A stretch of 64,000 nt of DNA, taken from Sutcliffiella cohnii (GTDB lineage: Bacteria > Bacillota > Bacilli > Bacillales > Bacillaceae_I). This document shows, in pieces, positions 35,193 to 44,716 of the stretch (positions within the stretch are counted from its first letter, which is position 1; each line of letters begins with the position of its first letter). The translations under genes were made by a program, and so were the position numbers. The notes beneath the pieces were generated by a model. That model was not told the origin of the DNA, made no database searches, and was given only the letters and a program-made list of their open reading frames with translations. The stretch spans positions 1,480,501 through 1,544,500 of the forward strand of contig NZ_CP018866.1 in NCBI RefSeq assembly GCF_002250055.1, written 5' to 3'.

Positions 35193-36297
35193 ATTAGGTA
35201 ATTATATTGAACTTGTAGACATAAGAAATCGAGATAACTTACTAACTAAAGATGCAATCGTTGGAATTTCAACTCAAAAAGAATTTATACCTACAAAGGC
35301 AGATTTAGAAGGAGTTAATTTAGTATCGTATAAAATAGTTCCACCTCATTGTTTTGCATTTGTGGCAGATACATCAAGAAGAGGGGATAAAATGTCTTTG
35401 GCTTATAATAAGACGAACAATGATTTGTTAGTTTCATCAATTTCTACTATCTTTAAGATATCTAGTACGGAAAAATTACTTTCTGATTATCTATATATTT
35501 ACTTTAAACGACCAGAATTCGACAGATATGCCAGATTTAACTCTTGGGGTTCAGCAAGGGAGACTTTTTCGTGGGACGATATGTGTGATATTGATATAGA
35601 CCTCCCATCTCTTCCAATCCAGCAGAAATATGTGGATATCTACAATGCAATGCTTGCAAACCAACAAAGTTATGAACGTGGTCTTGAAGATTTGAAGCTT
35701 GTTTGTGATGCTTATATTGAAGATTTACGAAGAAAAATGCCGTGCAAGAGAATTGGAAAGTACATTGAACGCTATGATGTTAGAAATGGTGAAAAAGGTA
35801 CTCGGAATGTAATGGGAATTAGTATTAATAAAGAGTTTAGGATTCCAACATCTAAAGTTAATCGAAATGCATTAGCAAATTATAAAGTAGTGAAACCACG
35901 CCAGATAGCTTTTGTCCAGACAACTCATAACGAAAAAGTTTTTGCTTACGCTTTGAATAATACATCGGAAGATATTGTTGTTTCCTCTGTTAATGAAGTG
36001 TTTTCCACTGATGAAACACAGTTGTTGCCTGAATATCTTTCTATGTTTTTTAACCGTACTGAATTTGATAGATATGCTCGTTATCATTCTTGGGGTTCAG
36101 CACGAGAGACATTTACATGGAATGATTTAATAGAAGTTGAGATTCCTATCCCAGATATAAAAGTTCAACATGCAATTGCAGATATTTACACTGCATATAT
36201 AGCTCGCAAAAAAATCAATGAAAAACTAAAAGCACAACTAAAAGATCTGTGCCCAGTTCTAATCAAAGGTTCACTTGAAGAAGCGAAAAAAGTATAA
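35179..36297 (+). CDS. hsdS: Type I restriction-modification specificity subunit
   Basis: 372 aa with two target-recognition domains. Each half has the same plan: YIELVDIRNRDN/YIERYDVRNGEK at the start, GISTQKEF/GISINKEF, SYKIVPPHCFAF/NYKVVKPRQIAF, and FDRYARFNSWGSARETFSW/FDRYARYHSWGSARETFTW, then a helical spacer (about 165-190 and 340-370). The two recognition domains are unusually similar to each other, so the two half-sites of the target may be alike. Start ATG 35179 follows AAGGGGATT and overlaps the hsdM end by 14 bases. Confidence 0.9.
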   Translation: MKLNKLGNYIELVDIRNRDNLLTKDAIVGISTQKEFIPTKADLEGVNLVSYKIVPPHCFAFVADTSRRGDKMSLAYNKTNNDLLVSSISTIFKISSTEKLLSDYLYIYFKRPEFDRYARFNSWGSARETFSWDDMCDIDIDLPSLPIQQKYVDIYNAMLANQQSYERGLEDLKLVCDAYIEDLRRKMPCKRIGKYIERYDVRNGEKGTRNVMGISINKEFRIPTSKVNRNALANYKVVKPRQIAFVQTTHNEKVFAYALNNTSEDIVVSSVNEVFSTDETQLLPEYLSMFFNRTEFDRYARYHSWGSARETFTWNDLIEVEIPIPDIKVQHAIADIYTAYIARKKINEKLKAQLKDLCPVLIKGSLEEAKKV

Positions 36298-36522
36298 AAG
36301 GAGGACGCTAATGAGTTGTTTTACACAACGACATGGTATGAGAGCACCTATGTAGCCTACTTCTATTACATCTGAGATGTATGCACTTCTGTTTAGCTGC
36401 TGTAAAAAAAATTATAATCGCTTGGTTGTGGCCTGATATTACTTATAGATTACTTTTTTATTCGTTGTTTATGTTGATTGCCTTGGCTATTCAGTACCTT
36501 TATTGAAAAAGGGGGAATTTGT

Positions 36523-39500
36523 GTGGATTACATCTTTGAAAAAGGGAAATTTACCGAAGAAGAGCTTGAAAAAGCTATTATAACTCTTTTTGAACAGCAG
36601 AATTACACCTATATCAACGGTGAGGATATTCACAGAAGATATGAGGATATATTGTTGTTGGATGATCTTAGGGATTTTATTATTAAACGTTATCGATCTG
36701 AAAACTTAACAGAAAATGAATTAGAAAAAATTATTAATAGGATTAGTCTGATTCAATCTTCACCTCTGTATATCGGAAACAGAGAGACGTTTTGGCTAGT
36801 AACTGAGGGCTTTGATTTAGTACGTGACGATGCTAAAAAGGTTGCTTTGCATGTTGATTTTATTGATTTTGGAGAACCAAGCAATAATATCTTTAAAGTC
36901 GTGAATCAATATTCAGTACAAGGTGAACGTTTGCGTCGTCCCGATTTACTTGTTTTTATTAATGGTATTCCAGTTGCCATATGTGAATTTAAATCAGCTA
37001 TTTCAGAGGATACAACAGTATATGATGCATGGGAACAGATTACTATTCGATACTGTCGTGATGTTCCTAAATTAATGAAGTACTGTTTTTTATCAGTCAT
37101 TAGTGATGGTGCTAATACAAAAATGGGTAGTATATTTACACCATATGAATATTATTATGCATGGAATAAAGCGAATGATTTAGATAAAGTATCTAATGGT
37201 ATTAGTTCATTACTAACTATGATAAAAGGTGCATTTGCTAGAGACCGAGTTATACAATTACTAAGGGACTTTGTATTCTATCCTGACGATAGTAAGAAGT
37301 ATGAAGCTATTGTTTGCCGATACCCCCAGTTTTTTGGGGCGTTAAAAATGCTTGATAATGTTAAGGCTCATTTGCGTCCAGATGGAGATGGTAAAGGTGG
37401 TACGTATTTCGGAGCAACTGGTTGTGGCAAAACTTACACCATGCTATTTCTTTCTCGTTTGATTACTCTCCGTGATAGAGATGCCTTTAATAATCCTACT
37501 ATCGTAATTATTGCTGACCGAGAAGATTTAGATACACAGACTTCGGAACTTTTTGTTACTGCTAAGAAATATCTACATGAATACGATGTGCGAAGTATTG
37601 AAACTCGTAAGGATTTAATGGACACATTGAGGGATAAGCCTAGTGGTGGTGTTTACATTACTACTATACAGAAATTCTGTGAGAATACAGGATTATTATC
37701 CAATCGTAATAATATTATTTGCATTTCGGATGAAGCGCATAGGACACAGACTGGTGTGGGAGCAAAATTGAAAAAAACTGATAAAGGTGTTTTTACTACC
37801 TTTGGTTTTGCTAAATATCTTCGTGATAGCTTCCCCAATGCAACGTATTGTGGATTTACCGGAACGCCTATAGATGAAACAATTGCGGTATTTGGTGACG
37901 TAGTTGATAGCTATACTATGAAAGAATCAAGTGATGATGGTATCACTGTTCGTATAGCTTATGAACCAAGACTTGCGCGTGTTATTTTATCTGATGAACA
38001 AGCGAAAGAAATACAGAGATATTATAATAAGTGTTCCGAAGAAGGTTCGAATCAGGAACAGATTGAGGAAAGTCAGCGTGCTATGAGCAAAATGACAAAA
38101 ATCCTTGGCCATCCAGATAGGTTAAAAAGGTTGGCCAATGATATTGTAAAGCATTATGAAGCATTATGTGAAGAAAGGCCGGAAATTGTTCAAAAAGCAA
38201 TGATTGTATGTGCAGATAGAACGCTTGCGTTTCGTTTGTTGAAGGAAATTCTTGCTGTTAGACCTGATTGGGGCGAAAAGCGAAAAGCAGAAGATGAAAG
38301 CGTTCTTAAAGAAGAACAACTTGATAAATTAATTCCTTTACCAAAAATCAATCTTGTTGCTACCCAAGGTGAAAATGATGAAAAAGATCTTTTTGATCTA
38401 TGTGGTACTAAAGAATATAGAAAAAAACTTGATAAGCAGTTTAAGAATAACGATTCTAATTTTAAAATTGCTATTGTTGTAGATATGTGGATTACAGGTT
38501 TTGATGTACCATCTCTCGCTGCAATGTATATTGATAAGCCATTGCAGAAGCATACCCTAGTTCAAACAATTTCCCGTGTTAACCGTGTGTTTGAGGGCAA
38601 AGAAAAGGGTATTGTTGTTGATTACATTGGAATTAAAGATGATATGCTGGAAGCAGTGAAAAAATATGGATCACCACAAGAAAGCCCAATTGACGAAATC
38701 AAGATTTCTCTATCTGTTTTTCGTAATCATTTATCTCTAATAGATGATTTGTTAACAGGATTTAATGCATCCAATTTTTATTATGGTGAACCATTGGAAC
38801 GTTTAATGCGTTTAAATATGGCAGCAGAATATGTGCAGACCAGCAAAGAGTTAGAGACACGGTTCATGGGGCTGTCTCGACGCTTGAAAGGAGCTTATGT
38901 AATCTGCTTCCCAACAGGCGAACTTACTGATGAAGAAACAGCAAAATCACAGTTCTTTCTTGCTATACGCTCTATCATTTATAAGCAAACGAAAGGTAAT
39001 GCACCTGATGCCGAAGTTATGAACCGAGTTGTAGAAGAAATGGTGAAAAATGCAATTGCTTGTACGGGTATAGAAAATATCGTTGATGAGAATAAATCAG
39101 TAGATTTGTTCAGTGAAGAGTTTATTAAACAGATGAATACAATAAAATTACCAATTTCAAAGTTTAATGCTTTATTGAAGTTACTAAGAAAAGCAATTAA
39201 TAGTTATGGTCGTACAAATAAAGTTAAAGCAGTTGAGTTTGATGAGCGACTAAAGAAGGTTGTTGAAGCTTATAATAGTAGAGATAAGCTTGTATTCACA
39301 AGTGAAGTTGTATCAGAATTTGTTAATGATTTGTCTGAAGAACTTTTGAAGATATTTAAAGATTTACAAACAGACAGAACATCTTTTGAGGGACTAGGTA
39401 TTACGTATGAAGAAAAAGCATTTTTCGATATTCTTGTTAAGGTACGTGACGACCATGGTTTTCCTTATGCCAATGATAAGTGTCTTGTTCTTGCAAAGAA

Positions 39501-39687
39501 AATTAAAGATCTTGTTGATGATAAAGCACAATTTGCGGACTGGTCTACTCGTGATGATATAAAGAATCAAATGAATATGGACCTAACTGTTTTACTTTAT
39601 AAAAATGGTTATCCTCCTGAATGGGACGAAGAAGTGTTTGAGAAAGTTATGGAACAAGCAGAAAACTTCAAAAAATTTGGGGATTAA
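36523..39687 (+). CDS. hsdR: Type I restriction endonuclease/translocase subunit
   Basis: 1054 aa from GTG 36523, which follows AAAGGGGGAA; an ATG at 36478 in the same frame has no binding site. The N-terminal nuclease has RRPDLLVFINGIPVAICEFK near 138-157 (D...ExK). The motor has GATGCGKTYTM near 298, ADREDLDTQ, SDEAHRTQ near 403, FTGTPID near 445 and QTISRVNRVFEGK near 685. The C-terminal 250 residues bind HsdM. HsdR pumps DNA and cuts at random distance when the site is unmethylated. It is separated from hsdS by 225 bases without a gene, so it may have its own promoter. Confidence 0.92.
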   Translation: MDYIFEKGKFTEEELEKAIITLFEQQNYTYINGEDIHRRYEDILLLDDLRDFIIKRYRSENLTENELEKIINRISLIQSSPLYIGNRETFWLVTEGFDLVRDDAKKVALHVDFIDFGEPSNNIFKVVNQYSVQGERLRRPDLLVFINGIPVAICEFKSAISEDTTVYDAWEQITIRYCRDVPKLMKYCFLSVISDGANTKMGSIFTPYEYYYAWNKANDLDKVSNGISSLLTMIKGAFARDRVIQLLRDFVFYPDDSKKYEAIVCRYPQFFGALKMLDNVKAHLRPDGDGKGGTYFGATGCGKTYTMLFLSRLITLRDRDAFNNPTIVIIADREDLDTQTSELFVTAKKYLHEYDVRSIETRKDLMDTLRDKPSGGVYITTIQKFCENTGLLSNRNNIICISDEAHRTQTGVGAKLKKTDKGVFTTFGFAKYLRDSFPNATYCGFTGTPIDETIAVFGDVVDSYTMKESSDDGITVRIAYEPRLARVILSDEQAKEIQRYYNKCSEEGSNQEQIEESQRAMSKMTKILGHPDRLKRLANDIVKHYEALCEERPEIVQKAMIVCADRTLAFRLLKEILAVRPDWGEKRKAEDESVLKEEQLDKLIPLPKINLVATQGENDEKDLFDLCGTKEYRKKLDKQFKNNDSNFKIAIVVDMWITGFDVPSLAAMYIDKPLQKHTLVQTISRVNRVFEGKEKGIVVDYIGIKDDMLEAVKKYGSPQESPIDEIKISLSVFRNHLSLIDDLLTGFNASNFYYGEPLERLMRLNMAAEYVQTSKELETRFMGLSRRLKGAYVICFPTGELTDEETAKSQFFLAIRSIIYKQTKGNAPDAEVMNRVVEEMVKNAIACTGIENIVDENKSVDLFSEEFIKQMNTIKLPISKFNALLKLLRKAINSYGRTNKVKAVEFDERLKKVVEAYNSRDKLVFTSEVVSEFVNDLSEELLKIFKDLQTDRTSFEGLGITYEEKAFFDILVKVRDDHGFPYANDKCLVLAKKIKDLVDDKAQFADWSTRDDIKNQMNMDLTVLLYKNGYPPEWDEEVFEKVMEQAENFKKFGD

Positions 39688-39762
39688 GGAATAGTTACTA
39701 TTGACTAATACAATCAATCGTTGTTGTGGTATATAATCAAAATTGTTAATAAAGAGAGTCCT

Positions 39763-40226
39763 TGCTGGCAATCAATAATCGCATATTCTCTACCAGCAAG
39801 AACGACACGACTAAACCCTTTCCTCTACATTTCAAAATAGCTTGAGTTCTTTTGTTAAACAATTAAGGGCGATTTCAACGAAGGCTAGCAAATGATGGGG
39901 AAAAATTGAAAAAAAGATGAAACTACTTACCTGTATTAGATATCTGAATCATTTTACTTACACGAATTTTACACACTCTTTTCTAAAAAACTTATTAAAA
40001 CAACACCTATTAACATATATCGACCCCGACCACCAGTATCACCCAGCAGAGTACCACCAAAGGCACTCTGCTTTTTCTCATCCCAAAACCAATTCCCTCG
40101 ACAAAAATCCCCCTTCCCGCCCAAATTCCCACAATTATGGTAAAATACTAACATAACTTATCAAACAACTAGTTCCATAATACTAAAATAGAAGTTTATA
40201 TATCACTATAAACCTGGAGGTCACCC
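39763..40226 (+). other. Intergenic region between hsdR and the GHKL operon, with two hairpins
   Basis: CTTGCTGG (39761-39768) and CCAGCAAG (39793-39800) form an 8-bp hairpin without a T run. A second, stronger hairpin at 40045-40072 is a terminator. A frame at 39917-40156 runs through it and is proline/histidine-rich noise. The last 60 bases hold the promoter and AACCTGGAGG binding site of the GHKL ATPase gene. Confidence 0.5.
40045..40077 (+). terminator. Rho-independent terminator
   Basis: AGCAGAGT (40045-40052) and ACTCTGCT (40065-40072) form a perfect 8-bp stem with a 12-base loop, followed by TTTTCTC. Confidence 0.65.
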
Positions 40227-42176
40227 ATGAACAAATTCTGGCACTTCCCAGCATCTAAAGGTGGAATGATTAACTCCATTAATAATGCTGGACTTGAAAC
40301 ATTTAGAGGCAATGCACTAGACTCACTAACGCGTGAAATTTGTCAAAATTCCTTAGATGCGGTGAAGGATAGTAGTCAACCGGTGGTGGTTGAGTTTAAT
40401 AGGTTTGTAGCGGAGATGAATCGTTTTCCGGAACGAGAGCAATTGAAGCAAGTGTTTCTGCAATGTAGAGAGACGTGGAGAGGTCGTAATAAAAAGAGTG
40501 AGGATTTTATTGCGAACGCTTTACAGATTATTGACCAAAAGCAAATTAATATGCTAAGAATCAGTGACTTTAATACGAAAGGACTAGAAGGGGCGAAAGA
40601 GGGAGAGCTTGGTTCTCCTTGGAGTTCTCTAGTGAAGGAGGCAGGATCTTCTAATAAAGGAGAAAGTTCTGGTGGAAGTTTTGGAATTGGGAAGTCAGCC
40701 CCATTCCTAAATTCTAATCTAAGAACATTGTTTTATTCGTCCCTTGATATGACAGGCTATTCCTCTCACATTGGTGTGGCAAATATTATGTCGTTCCTTA
40801 AAGAAAATGGACAAACGACGTTAGGAAATGGTTATTTTACATATGACGAAAACTCGTTAGCTATACCGGAACTAATTTCCTTAGACCCAAGTTTCAATAG
40901 AGCAGAAACTGGTACAGACATTTATGTAACAGCCTTTGACCCAGTTGAAGAATGGGAACAAGAAATCATTAAATCCGTACTGTATAATTTCTTCATTACG
41001 ATTCACAATCAAAAACTCGTAGTGAAGATTAATGGATTCGAGATAAACGACCAAAACATTCAATCGTTAATTTTCGATCTAGAAGATAACGAAGAAAACC
41101 AACATCTGAAAAACTATTTTCAATTATTAATCTCAGAAAAAGTATTGAAAGTCCCTTATCCAGAAAAGAAATATAAGTACGGTGTTAACTTTGCAGAAGG
41201 GGAAGCTAACCTATATTTAATTAACGGTGATGACCTCAACAGACGAGTGCTTATGACGCGTAAAACTGGTATGCGAATCTTTGAACAAAAAGGTATTAGT
41301 GGTAGTATTTTGTTTACTGGACTATTAATGATTACGGGCTCCAATATGAATAATATTTTCAAACAGATGGAAAATCCGGCACATAATGAATGGTCTCCAG
41401 ATCGTTACGAAAAGGATCCGAAGCTTGCGAAGAAAATCTATGCAGACTTACGTAAGTTTATAAGGGATTCCGTGAAAGAATATTTTCAAGAGAAGATAAC
41501 CGACAGTATGGATGCAGTTGGTTTAAGTGACTTTTTACCAAATAAAAGTTTACTAGATTCAACAGGAATTAATAAAACAGAGTCGTTGAATGCAAAAATA
41601 AAACATTTTGTCACGAAAGAAGTAAAAGAAGAGACGAAGAAAAAGAAGAAAGCAAAATCTAAAGGAATAGATATTACGGAAGATTTAGAACAGCAATTAG
41701 AAGGAGAATACGGTATTACTCCAACTGGTGACGAAGGTGGAAACGGCACTGGTTCTCATAGTGGTGGAGGAAACGACGGTGCTGGTACTTCTGACCCTGG
41801 TGGAATGAACGAATTGGATCCGAATACAACAGGTGATGCTGATAAGCAGCGAGAAAGAAAGCCTAGTAGTAAACCGATTGCGATGTCTCATAAGTACGTC
41901 TCTATTGACAAAAACAATGGGAAGTACCGATTTATTATTTCTTCTAACAAAGCGTTACCGAACGGCCGACTTGCATTTAAAGTAATCGGCGAACAAAGTG
42001 ATTTTGATTTACCAATAGTAAATGCAGCAACAGATGATGGCAATGTAATCGTCGACAAATGCACAGCTAATTCAATTTACTTACAATCTATTCCTGCGAA
42101 AAAATCGTTTGTAGTGGACGTAGAAATCGACTATTCCGATTATTGTGTGATGGAGGTGGAGCTGTATGAAGATTAA
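40227..42176 (+). CDS. GHKL (Hsp90/MutL-type) ATPase, first gene of a four-gene operon
   Basis: 649 aa. GHKL fold: N box LTREICQNSLDAVKD near 34-48 with the Mg-binding Asn41, G1 box LRISDFNTKGL near 108-120 (DxGxG replaced by DFNTKG), G2 box GGSFGIGKSAPF near 149-160. A transducer-like part follows to about 430. Residues 455-500 are lysine-rich, and 500-555 form a glycine-rich disordered linker (GDEGGNGTGSHSGGGNDGAG). The last 90 residues are a beta-rich domain. This resembles the MutL/MORC-like ATPases described in restriction-type operons. It probably works as an ATP-gated clamp with the next three proteins, whose genes overlap or abut it. A defense role is inferred from the island setting. 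Confidence 0.75.
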   Translation: MNKFWHFPASKGGMINSINNAGLETFRGNALDSLTREICQNSLDAVKDSSQPVVVEFNRFVAEMNRFPEREQLKQVFLQCRETWRGRNKKSEDFIANALQIIDQKQINMLRISDFNTKGLEGAKEGELGSPWSSLVKEAGSSNKGESSGGSFGIGKSAPFLNSNLRTLFYSSLDMTGYSSHIGVANIMSFLKENGQTTLGNGYFTYDENSLAIPELISLDPSFNRAETGTDIYVTAFDPVEEWEQEIIKSVLYNFFITIHNQKLVVKINGFEINDQNIQSLIFDLEDNEENQHLKNYFQLLISEKVLKVPYPEKKYKYGVNFAEGEANLYLINGDDLNRRVLMTRKTGMRIFEQKGISGSILFTGLLMITGSNMNNIFKQMENPAHNEWSPDRYEKDPKLAKKIYADLRKFIRDSVKEYFQEKITDSMDAVGLSDFLPNKSLLDSTGINKTESLNAKIKHFVTKEVKEETKKKKKAKSKGIDITEDLEQQLEGEYGITPTGDEGGNGTGSHSGGGNDGAGTSDPGGMNELDPNTTGDADKQRERKPSSKPIAMSHKYVSIDKNNGKYRFIISSNKALPNGRLAFKVIGEQSDFDLPIVNAATDDGNVIVDKCTANSIYLQSIPAKKSFVVDVEIDYSDYCVMEVELYED

Positions 42177-43011
42177 TACGTCATATCCATATCCAGTGTT
42201 ATATATGAACAATGAGGATTATAAGAAGTCAAGCTATCATACGAACATTTCTGTAAACGAGTCGTTCGGGGAACTCCATATAATCGCGAAATTTTCTCTA
42301 GATAATCCAGGAATTAAAAGATTAATAGAGGAAGCAGCAGCTGTTTTTATGATCCATGTAGAGTGTGGTCAAACTAGTTTCCGACAGGCGTACGAAACTA
42401 GTAGAGAAACGTTAGAAGTGGCTATTCCAACAAATGCATTACGTGGGAAAATCGCCATTCACTCTTTTATTATTGCGAAAGAGGCGATTACGGATTATAC
42501 GAATGATCGATTAAGTGATTGGTATACAGGTATCCAAATTTCTTTTGAAAAAGGGAACATCCTCGGAATTGGCGATGCGATTGAAACGACTTTAATTGAT
42601 GACAATACAGAGTTGTTAAACTTACCTTCTATTATCACTGTATCGAAGCATCAAAAGAATGAGTTTATGGATGTCGAGATTCAGCATGATAACATTACGA
42701 TTTATTTACCAGAATACGAATACAATCAATATGCGATGAGCGCAAACTCCCTTTTGAAAAATACGATTTTATCGACAGTAATCGTACCAGCGCTTGTATA
42801 TGTGTTTTCAAAAATAGGGACTGGAACAGAAGACCTAGAGCAATACACTTGGTATCAGGTGATGGAGAAAATTTTTGAAGAAAATAACCTTCGTCTAGAA
42901 GATGTCGGATCAGACACGCTATCTCCATTAAAAGCGGCTCAACTTGTATTAAGAAAGCCACTTAAATCTAGCTTTGAAGAAATTGAAAAGCTTGATAGAA
43001 AGGAGGTCTAA
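42166..43011 (+). CDS. Unknown protein of the GHKL/DUF6339/JAMM operon
   Basis: 281 aa, soluble. The N-terminal half is beta-rich (YPYPVLYMNNEDYKKSSYHT, ISVNESFGELHIIAKFSL, LEVAIPTNALRGKIAIHSFI), the C-terminal 100 residues helical (LKNTILSTVIVPALVYVFSK, then WYQVMEKIFEENN). I do not recognise a named family. Its ATG lies 11 bases inside the end of the ATPase gene (ribosome binding site GGAGGTGGAG), so the two products are made together and probably form a complex. AAAGGAGG at its own end serves the next gene. Confidence 0.6.
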   Translation: MKINTSYPYPVLYMNNEDYKKSSYHTNISVNESFGELHIIAKFSLDNPGIKRLIEEAAAVFMIHVECGQTSFRQAYETSRETLEVAIPTNALRGKIAIHSFIIAKEAITDYTNDRLSDWYTGIQISFEKGNILGIGDAIETTLIDDNTELLNLPSIITVSKHQKNEFMDVEIQHDNITIYLPEYEYNQYAMSANSLLKNTILSTVIVPALVYVFSKIGTGTEDLEQYTWYQVMEKIFEENNLRLEDVGSDTLSPLKAAQLVLRKPLKSSFEEIEKLDRKEV

Positions 43012-43012
43012 C

Positions 43013-43804
43013 ATGAAACTGAAGTTTATTACAGACGATACTTTAGTGGACTTACGTGGAAACTATGATTCCTACAAAGAACATTACTATAACACGAACC
43101 ACCAGTGGTTTGATGAGTATTTTCGACAAGAAGAAAGAGTCATTGAGTCAAGCATTCCATTTGAAATACCTACCTTCAACTTGAGTGAAGATTACGCCAT
43201 TAGTGACCGCGAAAATGTAAAAGTCATCTATGATTCTCTTAAACATTTAACGATTACGCAAGCAACACAAGAAAGATTGTGGGCAGGACTCGCTCATTTA
43301 CAATTAAGAGATTTCACGTTTTACCGGTTAAAAAAGGACATCGAAGGCAAAAATGACAAACGAATCAACACGTCCATCTTCTTTAAAAACGGCAATAAAC
43401 GTTCTCTTTTCGTACACATACTAGCTCGTCTTTGGTGGGTAGGCTATATGACATACGACGAAACGAACGAAACGAATCCTTATTGGCTAACAGACTTCTT
43501 CTGCAGAAAAGACTTCTCAGCACGTGCAGTCGTCTTTTTCTCTAGCAACTTCACATCAAACCGAAACATCACGAAGGGGATCATCCGAACATTAGTGAAG
43601 TTAGAAGAAAGCGGTGTAGCAATTAAACGTGACCACTTTGTACAAGCTAACAAATATTTAAATGTCGTCGGGGGAGCGATGATTTTAGATATGTTAACTA
43701 CGGAAGAAGTGGAAGAGATGGTTGGGAAGCATTTGGCTAAAAGCTTTGATTTGATAAAATCTAGTAATCTAATAAATACTTATGTATATAAACGGGGTGT
43801 CTAA
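43013..43804 (+). CDS. DUF6339-like protein
   Basis: 263 aa from ATG 43013, one base after the previous stop and 6 bases after AAAGGAGG; the in-frame ATG at 42974 has no binding site. Marked features: ERLWAGLAHLQLRDFTFYRL near 84-103, KRSLFVHILARLWWVGYMTY near 125-144, LTDFFCRKDFSARAVVFFSS near 155-174 and NITKGIIRTLVKLEESGV near 180. These fit the family I know as DUF6339, which has no assigned activity. It sits between the unknown protein and the JAMM protease. Confidence 0.65.
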   Translation: MKLKFITDDTLVDLRGNYDSYKEHYYNTNHQWFDEYFRQEERVIESSIPFEIPTFNLSEDYAISDRENVKVIYDSLKHLTITQATQERLWAGLAHLQLRDFTFYRLKKDIEGKNDKRINTSIFFKNGNKRSLFVHILARLWWVGYMTYDETNETNPYWLTDFFCRKDFSARAVVFFSSNFTSNRNITKGIIRTLVKLEESGVAIKRDHFVQANKYLNVVGGAMILDMLTTEEVEEMVGKHLAKSFDLIKSSNLINTYVYKRGV

Positions 43805-44587
43805 GTGGAAAATACAAATTACTTTGAACTGATTAACAATACATTTTCAACATTAATATTAGATGCAATTCAATATTTTCCGGAGAATGTAAATAAAGTG
43901 CATTTTGAATCATCAGGCCTATTGTTTGGGATAAATAATGGGCTACAAACAGAATGTGACTATATCTTTCCTGTTGGAAGTGTTGAAAAGAGAACGAAAT
44001 CTTCCATTCTTACAAATAAGAAAGTAGACAATGCCTTAAAAGCATCTAGAAAACTATTTTCAACTTCTACATTTGTAGGTACATATCATAGTCATCCGTA
44101 TAATGAGTATTTTTCTGATTGGTGTTGTCCTAGTAATAGTGATGTATTATATGCATTACAGAATAAATACCCTTATGAAGTTATTATTGCTATAACTAGG
44201 AATAATCAGAAATCTCAAGAGTTAAATATAGAATATTTTGAAGGGGACGGTTTAGAATTTACCTATAATAAAAATGAACCTGGAAACTCTTTCCCTAGCA
44301 AAACAAATTTAGGATATAAGACAACTTATATTATGGGAGAATTTCAAAGTTATAAGTTTGAAATTCGAGCTTATAAATTTACAGGTGATTCTTTAATTGA
44401 TGTTGATTTAGAGTCTTCTGAAGCGGAATTATTATCATTATTAAACAATGAATCAATTAAGCTTGATGGGATCGATGAAAAACATACAGCAAGCCTTAGA
44501 AAAATGGAATTTAACCTTAGAACAACACAGTCGAATCGTAAAAGTAATCTAGATTATCATATAGCCAAACTTAAGAATATAAAGTGA
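43805..44587 (+). CDS. JAMM/MPN-domain metalloprotease-like protein
   Basis: 260 aa, starting at GTG 43805 directly after the DUF6339 stop. The JAMM zinc site is complete: Glu35 in HFESSGLLFG, His95 and His97 in GTYHSHPYNEY, and Ser110-x-x-Asp113 in CPSNSD. The spacing between HxH and SxxD is longer than in the standard JAMM motif because of a short insert (EYFSDWCC). JAMM enzymes remove ubiquitin-like tags or cleave at fold-proximal sites. No ubiquitin-like, E1 or E2 gene is present nearby, so its substrate may be a partner in this operon. Last gene before a terminator. Confidence 0.8.
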   Translation: MENTNYFELINNTFSTLILDAIQYFPENVNKVHFESSGLLFGINNGLQTECDYIFPVGSVEKRTKSSILTNKKVDNALKASRKLFSTSTFVGTYHSHPYNEYFSDWCCPSNSDVLYALQNKYPYEVIIAITRNNQKSQELNIEYFEGDGLEFTYNKNEPGNSFPSKTNLGYKTTYIMGEFQSYKFEIRAYKFTGDSLIDVDLESSEAELLSLLNNESIKLDGIDEKHTASLRKMEFNLRTTQSNRKSNLDYHIAKLKNIK

Positions 44588-44596
44588 ACATATAGA

Positions 44597-44623
44597 AGAG
44601 TAGGCTAAAGGTCTACTCTTTTT
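44597..44623 (+). terminator. Rho-independent terminator of the GHKL/JAMM operon
   Basis: AGAGTAG (44597-44603) and CTACTCT (44613-44619) followed by TTTTT. It closes the four-gene operon and separates it from the McrB-like gene. Confidence 0.75.
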
Positions 44624-44716
44624 CCATAATAAGGTATAATAATATAGAAGTAGTAAAAAATATGTTGCTGATTAAAGTAATTATACTAGAGGATTTTTTC
44701 TGAAAGGATCGGGGAT

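Noticed and set aside
39917..40156. 79-codon plus-strand open frame before the GHKL gene
   Set aside because: It runs through a strong terminator hairpin, is rich in His and Pro from AT/C-rich noise, has no ribosome binding site and no recognisable motif.
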